Below are positions 8,464-16,703 of a stretch of DNA of 64,000 nt, in pieces. Made by a program: the position numbers and the translations under genes. Below the pieces are notes generated by a model, which did no database searches, was not told the origin of the DNA, and was given only the letters and a program-made list of their open reading frames with translations. Source of the stretch: Alphaproteobacteria bacterium. Lineage in GTDB: Bacteria; Pseudomonadota; Alphaproteobacteria; Rs-D84. The first letter of the stretch is position 1, and each line of letters opens with the position of its first letter. Location of the stretch: NCBI GenBank assembly GCA_017546265.1, contig JAFYXG010000012.1, positions 1 to 64,000 on the forward strand, written 5' to 3'.

Positions 8464-8931
8464 TTATAAATCCCGGTTATATTTATCCCAATCAGGTCCA
8501 ACCATACAATCAGACAGGTCAATTGTCAAATCACGACCGCGGGATTTTACAGGACATGTCAAAATTCCCGTTGTTGTCGCCTGGTCCGCATCACGGGTCG
8601 CATTGCGATATGCAAAGTTTATCGTGGTCGGTGCCGCAACACATGCAATTTGCAAATCATTGTCCGTTTTCCCATCAGGTGACACCCATACACGTACTCC
8701 ATACCCCAGACCATAACACGGAAAACCGTCCAAATAATACAAAACCAGTCCACGACCAACCAATTTCCGGTCGCCAACAAATCGGCCTGTATACTGGTTC
8801 AATGTCAGACCAGTTACAGCCTGCCAGTCGGTGCTGGTGGAAAAAATACTGACACGCGGCTGTGCCCCATCATCAGCATTTGCAGACAACACAAAAAACA
8901 ACGCAATCAAACATGTAATCAGTTTCTTCAT
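8464..8931 (-). CDS. Small exported protein, unknown function
   Basis: A 155-residue protein with a signal peptide (residues 1-19, cleavage after SANA). The mature part is beta-rich, with three or four Cys (one in GFPCYG, one in IACV, one in LTCP, one in SDCM) that could form disulfides. No family is recognised. Its ATG overlaps the stop of the upstream zinc-ribbon gene by four bases (ATGA) and its stop lies one base from the start of the pseudouridine synthase, so the three genes are translationally coupled. The context hints at an envelope role, but nothing more can be said. Confidence 0.65.
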   Translation of the reverse strand: MKKLITCLIALFFVLSANADDGAQPRVSIFSTSTDWQAVTGLTLNQYTGRFVGDRKLVGRGLVLYYLDGFPCYGLGYGVRVWVSPDGKTDNDLQIACVAAPTTINFAYRNATRDADQATTTGILTCPVKSRGRDLTIDLSDCMVGPDWDKYNRDL

Positions 8932-9455
8932 TTTTCACCCCCAACAGGTGTTTCCAGATCAGATAACTCGGCTGAGATGGTCTTTGTCCCAGCAGGCAAA
9001 GCCGACAGAACATGATTGAAATTTACAACACCACCAGAATCCAATAATGTCGCAGATGGCATGAACTTCTGACGCCCCAGCACACGACCGTCTGAATCCA
9101 AGAATACTATCATCAAATCTGGCACACCGTAAATATCATCCGAAATATTCGTAATAGAACCACCAACAACAATGTGCGATACTCCTTCTGCATCTGTTAT
9201 CGTTTCAACAGACGACACAGACGCAACCAACGGACCACGCGATACTGTGCGTGCCTGGTGCTGAGTAATGACCGCAATGGTAAATATTATCGCAGATAAC
9301 AATGCACACAAAGACGCAAAAAACATCAACCATGTATTCCGCCGAGTCGGCCCCGCAACAGACCAACGATGACCACATACCGCACACTGGACCGCAGATG
9401 ATGTCATGTTGTCAACCGAATATTCTGTTTTACAAAAATCACACTTTACTTTCAT
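8928..9455 (-). CDS. Zinc-ribbon membrane protein (MJ0042/DUF3426 type)
   Basis: A ~175-residue protein. The N-terminus holds a zinc ribbon with two CxxC pairs (CDFC and CAVC) about 20 residues apart, as in the MJ0042 zinc-finger domain. A single transmembrane helix follows at about 43-65, then a periplasmic domain of ~110 residues with a beta-sandwich look (GGSITNISDDIYGVPDL), the arrangement of DUF3426 proteins. Such proteins are common in Proteobacteria but not functionally understood. The start at 9455 (MKVKC) is preferred; an ATG six bases upstream at 9461 is an alternative. It heads the coupled set with 8464-8931. Confidence 0.7.
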   Translation of the reverse strand: MKVKCDFCKTEYSVDNMTSSAVQCAVCGHRWSVAGPTRRNTWLMFFASLCALLSAIIFTIAVITQHQARTVSRGPLVASVSSVETITDAEGVSHIVVGGSITNISDDIYGVPDLMIVFLDSDGRVLGRQKFMPSATLLDSGGVVNFNHVLSALPAGTKTISAELSDLETPVGGEK

Positions 9456-9478
9456 AGACATACCTATACCACATTTTA

Positions 9479-10792
9479 TTACAATTTCAACATACGATAT
9501 TTTTCCTGAACCTGGGAACTGATTTCGTTTATCGCGTTCATATAATCTGATACTGTCGCATTTTTGTTCGCAGATACAGCACCGAATATCTGACCTGATA
9601 ATGTTGTCATGTCTCCATATACATACACAGCCAAAGTCGCCATGCGATTCAATTCTACAAATGATACATCAGCAAAATTTGCAACCCCAGATTTTGTGTT
9701 CCAGTAATAATCGGTATTATTTGAATCTGCTATCATATCATAAACAACCAACCTGGGGGTCATAGAGCCTGTAAAACCAACCGTTACAAACATTGCGTCT
9801 ATGTGACCAGAAGTCATGTCCAGGGACTGATTTACCTTTAATATCGCCAGGTCGTTGGTTGCATCGACCGACAATCCAGACAAAGTCATGTTTGACACCC
9901 ATAAATTATCCGCCGTCAGTGATGAAAACTTGCCCGTGTCGGCCAATGTAAACGCACCAGATATTTCCATATTTTTGGCATCAGATGACAACATGCCTGC
10001 AACCGTTGACGATACGGTTTTGAACCGCATATCCAATGTGGTGCGATTTTTAAATATCATGGTTTCTGATACAACATCAGGCAAAAACAGCCCCTGATTG
10101 AATTCTATATAGTTCGAATTCACAAATGACGCATTCTTGATATCGTGCCCAGCCAGATTTAACGCGGACTTCATTTTGGCATCGTCCGGATTACTGGACG
10201 GCACACGCCACAGATACAACGCATTGTCACGATTAACCGAAGTAGTTTCAACCAAACCATTTTCCATACTAATGCCCAGGTCAATGTTATCTGTATGCCA
10301 CGAACCAAACGAACCATACGCATGGACACCATCTATGAACCCCATGTTGCCACCAGAAAGTCCAACTATTTCACGTGTACGAATTGGAGAAATGTCCGCA
10401 GCAGAACGAACCACAATCCCCTGAAGAGACGACTTTTCCATGCTGTCTGCCGTTTTCAGAATTCGCAGTTGATACATTTCTTCGCCTGCCTCTAATACAG
10501 ACGGAGGCAAACCATACGGTTCTAAATCAGACAATTCAACGCGAGTTATCGTTCGCCCAACCGTTCGCAACAATTCAGGACGATTGGCCAAGATATAACG
10601 CTCTAAAGCAACCTGAATTTCAGTCATCTGATTTGTAATCGAAATGTTTTCAGCACGCATAATCGAAGACTGATGATAACGAAGAATAAAAGGAACTATG
10701 ACCACCACCAATGCAATACTTAACAGTAATTCAATCAGCATATTGCCCGAACTTCTGTTTTTATCTGAAAAGATTTTTCCGTTGCGTTTCAT
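9479..10792 (-). CDS. PilV-like minor pilin / pseudopilin 1
   Basis: A 437-residue protein with a type IV prepilin signal: basic leader MKRNGKIFSDKNRSSG, predicted cleavage after that Gly, Glu at +5 of NMLIE, then a ~20-residue hydrophobic helix. The rest is a beta-rich C-terminal region. LNLAGHDIKNASFVNSN resembles the repeat preceding the variable tip in shufflon-type PilV adhesins of type IVb pili. It is the third of three tandem paralogues on the minus strand and starts 3 bases after the stop of the preceding one. Expected role: minor pilin or tip adhesin exported through a type IV pilus or T2SS-like machine, none of whose core genes lie in the window. Confidence 0.7.
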   Translation of the reverse strand: MKRNGKIFSDKNRSSGNMLIELLLSIALVVVIVPFILRYHQSSIMRAENISITNQMTEIQVALERYILANRPELLRTVGRTITRVELSDLEPYGLPPSVLEAGEEMYQLRILKTADSMEKSSLQGIVVRSAADISPIRTREIVGLSGGNMGFIDGVHAYGSFGSWHTDNIDLGISMENGLVETTSVNRDNALYLWRVPSSNPDDAKMKSALNLAGHDIKNASFVNSNYIEFNQGLFLPDVVSETMIFKNRTTLDMRFKTVSSTVAGMLSSDAKNMEISGAFTLADTGKFSSLTADNLWVSNMTLSGLSVDATNDLAILKVNQSLDMTSGHIDAMFVTVGFTGSMTPRLVVYDMIADSNNTDYYWNTKSGVANFADVSFVELNRMATLAVYVYGDMTTLSGQIFGAVSANKNATVSDYMNAINEISSQVQEKYRMLKL

Positions 10793-10795
10793 TGT

Positions 10796-12013
10796 TTAGC
10801 GTATTGTGTATTTATTGTTTTGTTGTGTCAACTGCCACCCCTTGCGGTACAGCGAATTAAATTCTGTCCGTGATGGCATAGCAGGCATTTTGCCACGCGA
10901 CACGGTAAAACTATTAAACTGAGGCGGCTTGGTCGATGGAAATGCCCAATTGCCAAAACGAAGAGCCGCTGTGCCAGATACCAATAACTCGCCCGAGACG
11001 GTCAAACCAAAATTATCGTAAAATATCATCTCTTCGGCAGATACGTATGGAACCGCAACAGAATTTACTGTTATCCCCGTAAAACCACTGACCGTTTTAG
11101 AACTGTCAGATTTTAATATCAAATCGTTCGCAACGTTTACAGAATTTTTTATCGTAGCACGGTCCGTGATAACCCGACCAGTTGTCGTATATCCACGACC
11201 GTTTAAATTATCTGCGTATATATTGCGAAAACCTGATACATCACCAGATACACGCATTGTGCCAACCGATACTTCATCGCCATCTACATTTGCACCTGAT
11301 GAAAAATATATCGTGTTGGCAGCCGCTGAATCTGCATCCAAAAATGTCGTATCGCCATTTTTTGCACGTACAGATTGGCCAGATAAAATGGATACATTAT
11401 ATACATGATGGTGCCCCATGTCCAAATCACGTTCCATGACATTCAAATTATCATCACCAGATGTCGCACGATGCAGATACTTTGCCGTGTCTTCGCCCGC
11501 AACATCACGCGAAATACGATAAATTAAATCGCCAGGTTCAAAGTCAGGTGCCGCAACCGCCCATGAACCACCATATGCAATACCTTCATTTGACACAATT
11601 GCCGCATCTGAACCAATATGCCTGGCAACACTGTTTGCACGCAATTCAGAACCACCTGTTTCAAACGCCAAATAAACATCCGTTATGGTCGCACCAGTTA
11701 CAGAATATTTGTCTATAAAACCAGCCACCGCATATGGCGATATATCCGACAATTCGTCCGCAGCCAATCGAATTTGTGCCGTATCTGGCCATTTATCCTG
11801 GTTCATACGAACGAAATTTAGTGCTTCATCGCGTACAGACATTATCTGGCGAGCAACAGATATATCACGCAATGTCTCGTTCGTACGAGATATTTGACCA
11901 TATACAAACGGGGTCGCAACCGCAATTATTGCCATGGACAATAAAACCTCGGTCATGCTGGCACCAGACGTATTATTCGCAAAAATTTTACTGTTTAACA
12001 CACTCACTGCCAC
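10796..12013 (-). CDS. PilV-like minor pilin / pseudopilin 2
   Basis: A ~405-residue paralogue of its two neighbours. The prepilin motif is G followed by ASMTEVLLSMA, with Glu at +5 and a hydrophobic helix. The middle contains DLDMGHHHVYNVSILSG, the same D-MG-x-N repeat-like block as the other two. The C-terminal ~150 residues diverge strongly, as expected for a variable pilus tip. The start is uncertain: the first in-frame codon is GTG at 12013, overlapping the previous gene by 26 bases, and GTG codons at 12007 and 12001 are alternatives giving a shorter leader. Confidence 0.68.
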   Translation of the reverse strand: MAVSVLNSKIFANNTSGASMTEVLLSMAIIAVATPFVYGQISRTNETLRDISVARQIMSVRDEALNFVRMNQDKWPDTAQIRLAADELSDISPYAVAGFIDKYSVTGATITDVYLAFETGGSELRANSVARHIGSDAAIVSNEGIAYGGSWAVAAPDFEPGDLIYRISRDVAGEDTAKYLHRATSGDDNLNVMERDLDMGHHHVYNVSILSGQSVRAKNGDTTFLDADSAAANTIYFSSGANVDGDEVSVGTMRVSGDVSGFRNIYADNLNGRGYTTTGRVITDRATIKNSVNVANDLILKSDSSKTVSGFTGITVNSVAVPYVSAEEMIFYDNFGLTVSGELLVSGTAALRFGNWAFPSTKPPQFNSFTVSRGKMPAMPSRTEFNSLYRKGWQLTQQNNKYTIR

Positions 12014-13358
12014 CTGCCATTAAACACTGTTTTATATTTATTCTTTGTTCCAAACGCTGCCAGTAAAGATACTGACATACCAAATATTGAGATATGGATT
12101 GTTTATTATACACACCTTCGAGTTGCTTTATAATCGCCGCACAGTTTTCAACCGCTTCATCGTCCGCCGATGGAGTTTTTATAATGGAAAACGCATCGTT
12201 GTTTACACTGGAAATATAGGCATCCGGTAATAATGATGTACCACCAGGACGAATATCTAAAATAACATCGCCCGTCTTCCCAGAATTTAATCCAGTGGAC
12301 GTTTGATCACGCAATGTAACGTTTGATGTGTACAAAGTACCAACCTCTATCCCAGATTTACTGCTGTACTCCAACGTTTCATTGTCTATAAAAACATCCT
12401 GACCGCGGGTTGCATTCAAATACGATGAAATATCTAACCGTTCAACAGTAAAGTTTATTCTGTCAGATACAACATTTCCCCGAACATTCCATACCCCAGG
12501 CCCAGTAAATGCAGTCGCACCCGCCGTCATCGCAAAATCATATACAGATATGTTGTTGGCAGTAAAATTCCCCGTATCTCCAAATAATGAAACTGTTTTG
12601 GCAGAAACACTGTCCGCGTACAAGGTGCCACGCATCAGTGTCAGGGCAGATTCGCCCGAGACACTTTGAAAAATAGTTTTAGCGGCAGACATTTCCGATA
12701 TGTGATTACGAACCTTTTTTCCAGACTCTATGCCCGATATGGTCAAAGTATTAAATTCAGCACCATCAAATTCACCACGAACACAGAATATGTTGCCCGC
12801 ATTGTTTAATACAAAACCACCCATGTCCAGATCAGTCAAAAAACCACTGTTTTCCAAACTGGGCTCATTACGGCGAACAATATCTGAATACACATCTGTC
12901 AATTCTATGCCGACACGAATAATACCCGGTGCTTCGTCAGACGGAGATGCATAAAACCCAATTCGCCGAACCAATTCTGCAAGCTCAACCCCGTTCAGTT
13001 TTCCACCCGTTAATTCTAGATACGCAGATATAGATACGGGAGTTTTATGAATCACCAAGGAAATATCCTGACCCAAGGCCGTTTTGGGAACAAACCCCAG
13101 TGGCAAACCATATGGTTCCAATGTATCAGAAAAATCACGCCCAGTTATTACAGTCGTATCGTACGGAATATTATTCGCGTTTTCACGAATAAATATTCGA
13201 GATGCAGTCTGGGCAACATCAACCTGGCGTGTGGCAGAATACATACGTGCATCTGTGTTGCGACCCGCCATCTGACGCGACATAAATGGTATGAACGCAA
13301 AAATCACCCCCAGTGCCAACAGGGCTTGTAATAAAAAATTTCCACGTTCTTGGTGCAA
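11988..13358 (-). CDS. PilV-like minor pilin / pseudopilin 3, TTG start
   Basis: A 456-residue prepilin-like protein and the first gene of the trio. I place the start at TTG 13358, giving the short leader MHQERG. The apparent ATG at 13388 is itself part of the -10 box (TATGCT), so it would not be transcribed, while AGGAGG sits about 11 bases before the TTG. After the cleavage Gly comes NFLLQALLALG, with Gln instead of Glu at +5, which is unusual because Glu+5 aids pilin assembly. The DLDMGGFVLNNAGN block marks the PilV-like region. The C-terminus overlaps the next gene by 26 bases. Likely a pilus tip component. Confidence 0.65.
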   Translation of the reverse strand: MHQERGNFLLQALLALGVIFAFIPFMSRQMAGRNTDARMYSATRQVDVAQTASRIFIRENANNIPYDTTVITGRDFSDTLEPYGLPLGFVPKTALGQDISLVIHKTPVSISAYLELTGGKLNGVELAELVRRIGFYASPSDEAPGIIRVGIELTDVYSDIVRRNEPSLENSGFLTDLDMGGFVLNNAGNIFCVRGEFDGAEFNTLTISGIESGKKVRNHISEMSAAKTIFQSVSGESALTLMRGTLYADSVSAKTVSLFGDTGNFTANNISVYDFAMTAGATAFTGPGVWNVRGNVVSDRINFTVERLDISSYLNATRGQDVFIDNETLEYSSKSGIEVGTLYTSNVTLRDQTSTGLNSGKTGDVILDIRPGGTSLLPDAYISSVNNDAFSIIKTPSADDEAVENCAAIIKQLEGVYNKQSISQYLVCQYLYWQRLEQRINIKQCLMAGGSECVKQ

Positions 13359-13383
13359 GGTTGTGCCCCCTCCTACGGATATC

Positions 13384-13412
13384 AGCATAGCAACAGAAAA
13401 AAATTATTGCAA
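13384..13412 (-). promoter_or_regulatory. Promoter of the three PilV-like genes
   Basis: TTGCAA (13412-13407) and TATGCT (13389-13384) on the minus strand are separated by exactly 17 bases. Transcription would begin near 13376, between the apparent ATG at 13388 and the Shine-Dalgarno AGGAGG. Confidence 0.65.
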
Positions 13413-13532
13413 TCAGTTTTAACTTGATTTACTATTTGTTGCGTTGGATGACAGTATCAAATGCAGAATGCTGGTGCTGTTTGAGGGGGTTCCCAATGAT
13501 TATAAAATAAAAGTTAATTAAAAAGATAAGAC

Positions 13533-13841
13533 ATGCAAAATAAAAAAAATCAATCTAATGTTGGACAGATGATTCAGCGTTGCCATAAGTGGCGACAAAA
13601 AAGAAAACAATATATCGATCAGGCCAGACAAACAACTGATGAGATCGAACGTGAAAGATTACTGCAAACAGCAGAACACTATGGTCGCATGGTCAATACA
13701 GAACAGGGAAAAATAGATTCTACACGCGATCCAAAGGAAAAGGCCGAAGCAGCAGCAGCCGCTGAAGCAGAAAAAGAATCGTCCGAAAATGCAGATGACG
13801 AAGAACCTGGTTTCCCAGACTTTATAACAAATCTGAAATAA
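13533..13841 (+). CDS. DUF4167-like small protein
   Basis: A 102-residue, highly charged, probably soluble helical protein. Residues ~25-60 (ending TAEHYGRMVN) match the pattern of the alphaproteobacterial DUF4167 domain, in which a helical hairpin ends in AEHYYRxLN. Here the flanking RNA-binding-like Arg/Gly-rich tail of longer members is replaced by an Ala/Glu-rich acidic tail. Function is unknown; the basic first half could bind nucleic acid (inference). A TTGAGG/TAAAAT promoter (13481-13508, spacing 16) may drive it, and a terminator follows, so it is monocistronic. Confidence 0.6.
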   Translation: MQNKKNQSNVGQMIQRCHKWRQKRKQYIDQARQTTDEIERERLLQTAEHYGRMVNTEQGKIDSTRDPKEKAEAAAAAEAEKESSENADDEEPGFPDFITNLK

Positions 13842-13846
13842 TCATA

Positions 13847-13872
13847 AAACGCACCATTTTGGTGCGTTTTAT
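13847..13872 (+). terminator. Terminator after DUF4167-like gene
   Basis: AAAACGCACC/GGTGCGTTTT forms a long perfect stem with a short ATTT-type loop, followed by ATTTG. It isolates the small gene from dnaX. Confidence 0.8.
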
Positions 13873-13875
13873 TTG

Positions 13876-13903
13876 TTGAAATTTAACCGTATTTTGCTAT
13901 GCT
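13876..13903 (+). promoter_or_regulatory. dnaX promoter
   Basis: TTGAAA (13876-13881) and TATGCT (13898-13903) are spaced by 16 bases, directly after the preceding terminator. Transcription would start near 13910, just before the Shine-Dalgarno AAGGAAG. Confidence 0.65.
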
Positions 13904-13925
13904 GGGGCAAAAGGAAGTTGTAAGC

Positions 13926-15509
13926 ATGGATAATAATTACACCGTTTTGGCACGCAAATATCGCAGCCAGGATTTTAAATCTTTAATCGGTCAGGACGTG
14001 TTGGTAAAAACACTGACAACCGCAATAAATACCGCTCGTATCGCACACGCATATATTTTTACAGGCATTCGTGGAACTGGTAAAACCAGTACCGCACGTA
14101 TTCTGGCCAAGGCTTTGAACTGTCTGTCGTCTGACCGGGCAACCGCAGAACCATGCGGCGTCTGTGAAAACTGTCGGACAATTGCAGCAGGTCAACACAT
14201 CGATGTTATGGAAATTGACGCCGCATCCCATACGGGGGTCGATAATATGCGTGATATCCTGGATGCAGCACAGTACAGACCAACAAACGGTAGATTCAAA
14301 GTGTATATCATTGACGAAGTTCATATGCTGTCGACATCCGCGTTTAACGCATTGTTGAAAACACTGGAAGAACCACCTGCACATGTCATATTCATCTTGG
14401 CAACAACAGAAATAAGAAAGGTGCCCGTCACCATCCTGTCTCGTTGTCAAAGATTTGACCTGGTACGCGTGCCAGTTGAAACACTGAAACAACATTTTGC
14501 ATGGATTGCAGAACAAGAAAAAATTACACTGACCGATGAAGCAAATGAACTGTTGGCACGGGCCGCAGACGGGTCGGTACGCGATGGACTGTCCCTGTTG
14601 GACCAGGCAATCGCACAAACAGGCGGAAATGTCGATGCCGATGCCGTGCTGGACATGTTGAAACGTGCCGACCGAGGTGTGGTACTGGATATGATGAAAT
14701 CTGTCCTGTCGGGGGACGTAGGACGTGCACTGAACAAGGTTGATGAAATCTATAATAATGGGGCCGATTTGGCTATGTTGCTGACCGATATGATGGAATG
14801 GACACACTGGGCAACACGTATGCACCCGGCACTGAATGCAGGGGAAGTAAATAACTCGCCCTATACCGCAGACCAACGTGAACAAATCATGGACATAAAC
14901 AATCGGGTGTCGGTGAATACACTGTCACGTATCTGGCAGGTCATGGTCGCCGCAGTACCTGAAATGCAGGCCGCAGGCAATCAAAAACAGTGCTTTGATA
15001 TGCTGATAATTCGAATGATGCATATTGCAGATATGCCACCAATACCAGAAATTATTAAACAACAGGAATCCGCCAATCGTATGCGTGATGTAAAAAGCAT
15101 ACTGGCTGACCGTATGGCAAATACAACACAACCTGCCACCAACAATACACCTGTACCAGAAACACAAAAACAAACAAAATGCATCTCAAATGCAACCGAA
15201 CTGGCAACGGCACTACAGGAATCTAAGGAAATTCTGTTATTCTCGTACTACAGCAGTAATATAGAAATCGCAGAATTTACAGACGGAAAAATAAAATACT
15301 TTGACCGCAAAGGTGATGCTGATTTTGTTCACAAACTGGCATCTTGGCTGATGGATAAAACAGGCAAACAGTGGCAGTTAGAACGCGCAATGGAATCCGT
15401 TCACACAAATACAATAAATGAACAAAAGCAAGAAGAACTGGTCGCAGACCCACTGGTCGCCAGTGCAATGGACCTGTTCGCAGACGCAGAAATCATAGGA
15501 GTCAAATAA
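13926..15509 (+). CDS. dnaX: DNA polymerase III subunit gamma/tau
   Basis: The clamp-loader ATPase DnaX, 527 residues. The AAA+ core has Walker A GIRGTGKTST (47-56), a zinc-binding set Cys66/77/80/83, Walker B IIDEVHML, and the SRC-type motif LSRCQRFDL. Domain III follows to about residue 365, with a shorter divergent tau-like tail that still ends in a folded-looking block. I start at ATG 13926 because AAGGAAG lies just upstream and the family N-terminus (YTVLARKYRSQDF) begins at once. The stop overlaps the next ATG by one base (TAATG), coupling dnaX to a pilin gene. The usual dnaX-ybaB-recR linkage is broken; ybaB lies 7 kb away. Confidence 0.95.
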   Translation: MDNNYTVLARKYRSQDFKSLIGQDVLVKTLTTAINTARIAHAYIFTGIRGTGKTSTARILAKALNCLSSDRATAEPCGVCENCRTIAAGQHIDVMEIDAASHTGVDNMRDILDAAQYRPTNGRFKVYIIDEVHMLSTSAFNALLKTLEEPPAHVIFILATTEIRKVPVTILSRCQRFDLVRVPVETLKQHFAWIAEQEKITLTDEANELLARAADGSVRDGLSLLDQAIAQTGGNVDADAVLDMLKRADRGVVLDMMKSVLSGDVGRALNKVDEIYNNGADLAMLLTDMMEWTHWATRMHPALNAGEVNNSPYTADQREQIMDINNRVSVNTLSRIWQVMVAAVPEMQAAGNQKQCFDMLIIRMMHIADMPPIPEIIKQQESANRMRDVKSILADRMANTTQPATNNTPVPETQKQTKCISNATELATALQESKEILLFSYYSSNIEIAEFTDGKIKYFDRKGDADFVHKLASWLMDKTGKQWQLERAMESVHTNTINEQKQEELVADPLVASAMDLFADAEIIGVK

Positions 15510-15967
15510 TGCAACAAGAATCTGGACGCTCGTTAATCGAAGTTATTGGCGTAATGGCAATCGCAGGTCTGATGACAGTTGCCGCCGCAGGTATGTATAC
15601 AATGATTCGCCGAGACCAATCTCGCACGATCGCAGATGCAACAATGGAACAAATTGCACAAGATGTTAAAATGCTGATGGAAATGCGAGGTACATACGAG
15701 GGATTATCAATTGACTATCTGATTAAGGCAGGGGCACTGCAATCAGACAAAGCACCAATCGGTGGCGATAACTGGTCGGTCATAAGCAGTGCAGATGGAC
15801 TATATTTTTCAATCAACCTGGTTGATTTGCAACATGCAGACTGTGAATACTTTGCCGCAAAAAAACCACAATGGGCAACAGCAATTTTAATAAACGGATT
15901 CGAAGCCGGTATAACAGAAAACTGTTTTGAAACAGCAACAAATCAGGTGTCCTTTATCGTAGAATAA
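15509..15967 (+). CDS. PilS-like type IVb pilin
   Basis: A 152-residue prepilin. The leader MQQESG is followed by RSLIEVIGVMAIAGL, with Glu at +5 and a hydrophobic N-terminal helix. The C-terminal region, with a DNWSVISSADGLYFSINL stretch and a Cys in HADCEYF plus a later Cys in ENCFET, matches the layout of PilS-type major pilins, in which N-W and the two Cys of a disulfide loop are conserved. It begins within the dnaX stop codon and is followed with no gap by an OmpA-type lipoprotein. With the three PilV-like proteins at 9.5-13.4 kb it suggests a type IVb pilus; the assembly ATPase and secretin are not in the window. Confidence 0.7.
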   Translation: MQQESGRSLIEVIGVMAIAGLMTVAAAGMYTMIRRDQSRTIADATMEQIAQDVKMLMEMRGTYEGLSIDYLIKAGALQSDKAPIGGDNWSVISSADGLYFSINLVDLQHADCEYFAAKKPQWATAILINGFEAGITENCFETATNQVSFIVE

Positions 15968-16651
15968 ATGAAAAAATTTATTGCGTTTTTTGTATGCATA
16001 GCATGTGGACTGATGATGGGGTGTGTGCCCTATTCCAGTCCAGACAGGCAGACGTGGAAATACTTTCTGAACGGTGCCAGTTTTACAGATATGACAGAAA
16101 TGGCACGCGTGGCAAAGCGACCTGTATATTTAGGGGCGGGCGGAAAATTGATTGATGACGCAGTTAAAACACATGAAAAACTGGATTATGGCGATAAAAA
16201 TACCAATGATAATATTGTCGCAACGCACTATATGACACAGGTCGAATACGAATTATATGATGCGTTGAGAAAACCAGGTATTTCCGTTCAACGCGCAGGA
16301 ACAGATGTTTTGGTCATTTTGGTACGTGATGCGATTATGGAACTGAATGTCGCAGACATTTCCGCCACAGGTGATGATACGCTGAAAACAATAGAAAATA
16401 TACTAAAAAAACACAATGCAACTATGATAGAAATCGCCGGTTATACCGATGCTATGCGTGATAAAAATGCAGCAGCGGCACTGTCCATGGATATGGCACA
16501 ACGTGTCGCAGTGCATATGGCACAACACGGTATCATTACACAACGATTGTTTATAACAGGACGTGGTGCTTCACGCCCAATCGCCGCCCAAGATGATATA
16601 GGTCGACTGACCAACAGACGTGTCGAATTACGCATTGTCCCAGCACGTTAG
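15968..16651 (+). CDS. OmpA-domain lipoprotein
   Basis: A 227-residue outer-membrane lipoprotein. The signal peptide ends in a lipobox LMMGC (lipidated Cys19). Residues ~30-110 are a variable domain. Residues ~115-225 form an OmpA/MotB peptidoglycan-binding domain: IEIAGYTDAM, then ITGRGASRPIA and a C-terminal NRRVELRI. It tethers the outer membrane to the cell wall. Its ATG directly follows the pilin stop codon, so it is co-translated with the PilS-like protein and may anchor or position the pilus (inference from context). Confidence 0.8.
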   Translation: MKKFIAFFVCIACGLMMGCVPYSSPDRQTWKYFLNGASFTDMTEMARVAKRPVYLGAGGKLIDDAVKTHEKLDYGDKNTNDNIVATHYMTQVEYELYDALRKPGISVQRAGTDVLVILVRDAIMELNVADISATGDDTLKTIENILKKHNATMIEIAGYTDAMRDKNAAAALSMDMAQRVAVHMAQHGIITQRLFITGRGASRPIAAQDDIGRLTNRRVELRIVPAR

Positions 16652-16667
16652 TTATCGTTATTGTACC

Positions 16668-16696
16668 TTGAAATGGTCAAAGTTATATTTTATACT
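16668..16696 (+). promoter_or_regulatory. lptF promoter, leaderless type
   Basis: TTGAAA (16668-16673), a 17-base spacer, and TATACT (16691-16696). The ATG of lptF follows after 7 bases (16704), so the predicted transcript begins at the start codon. There is no Shine-Dalgarno. Confidence 0.7.
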
Positions 16697-16703
16697 GCAT
16701 AGC

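Noticed and set aside
9479..13358. An active shufflon (recombinational switching) in the PilV-like region
   Set aside because: No repeated inverted recombination sites, partial 3' cassettes or Rci-type recombinase were seen; the three genes are complete and in the same orientation.
13983..14885. 300-codon open frame on the strand opposite dnaX
   Set aside because: It lies fully within dnaX, is dominated by Cys, His, Gln and Phe without any domain, and lacks a plausible start region. It is a shadow produced by dnaX codon bias.
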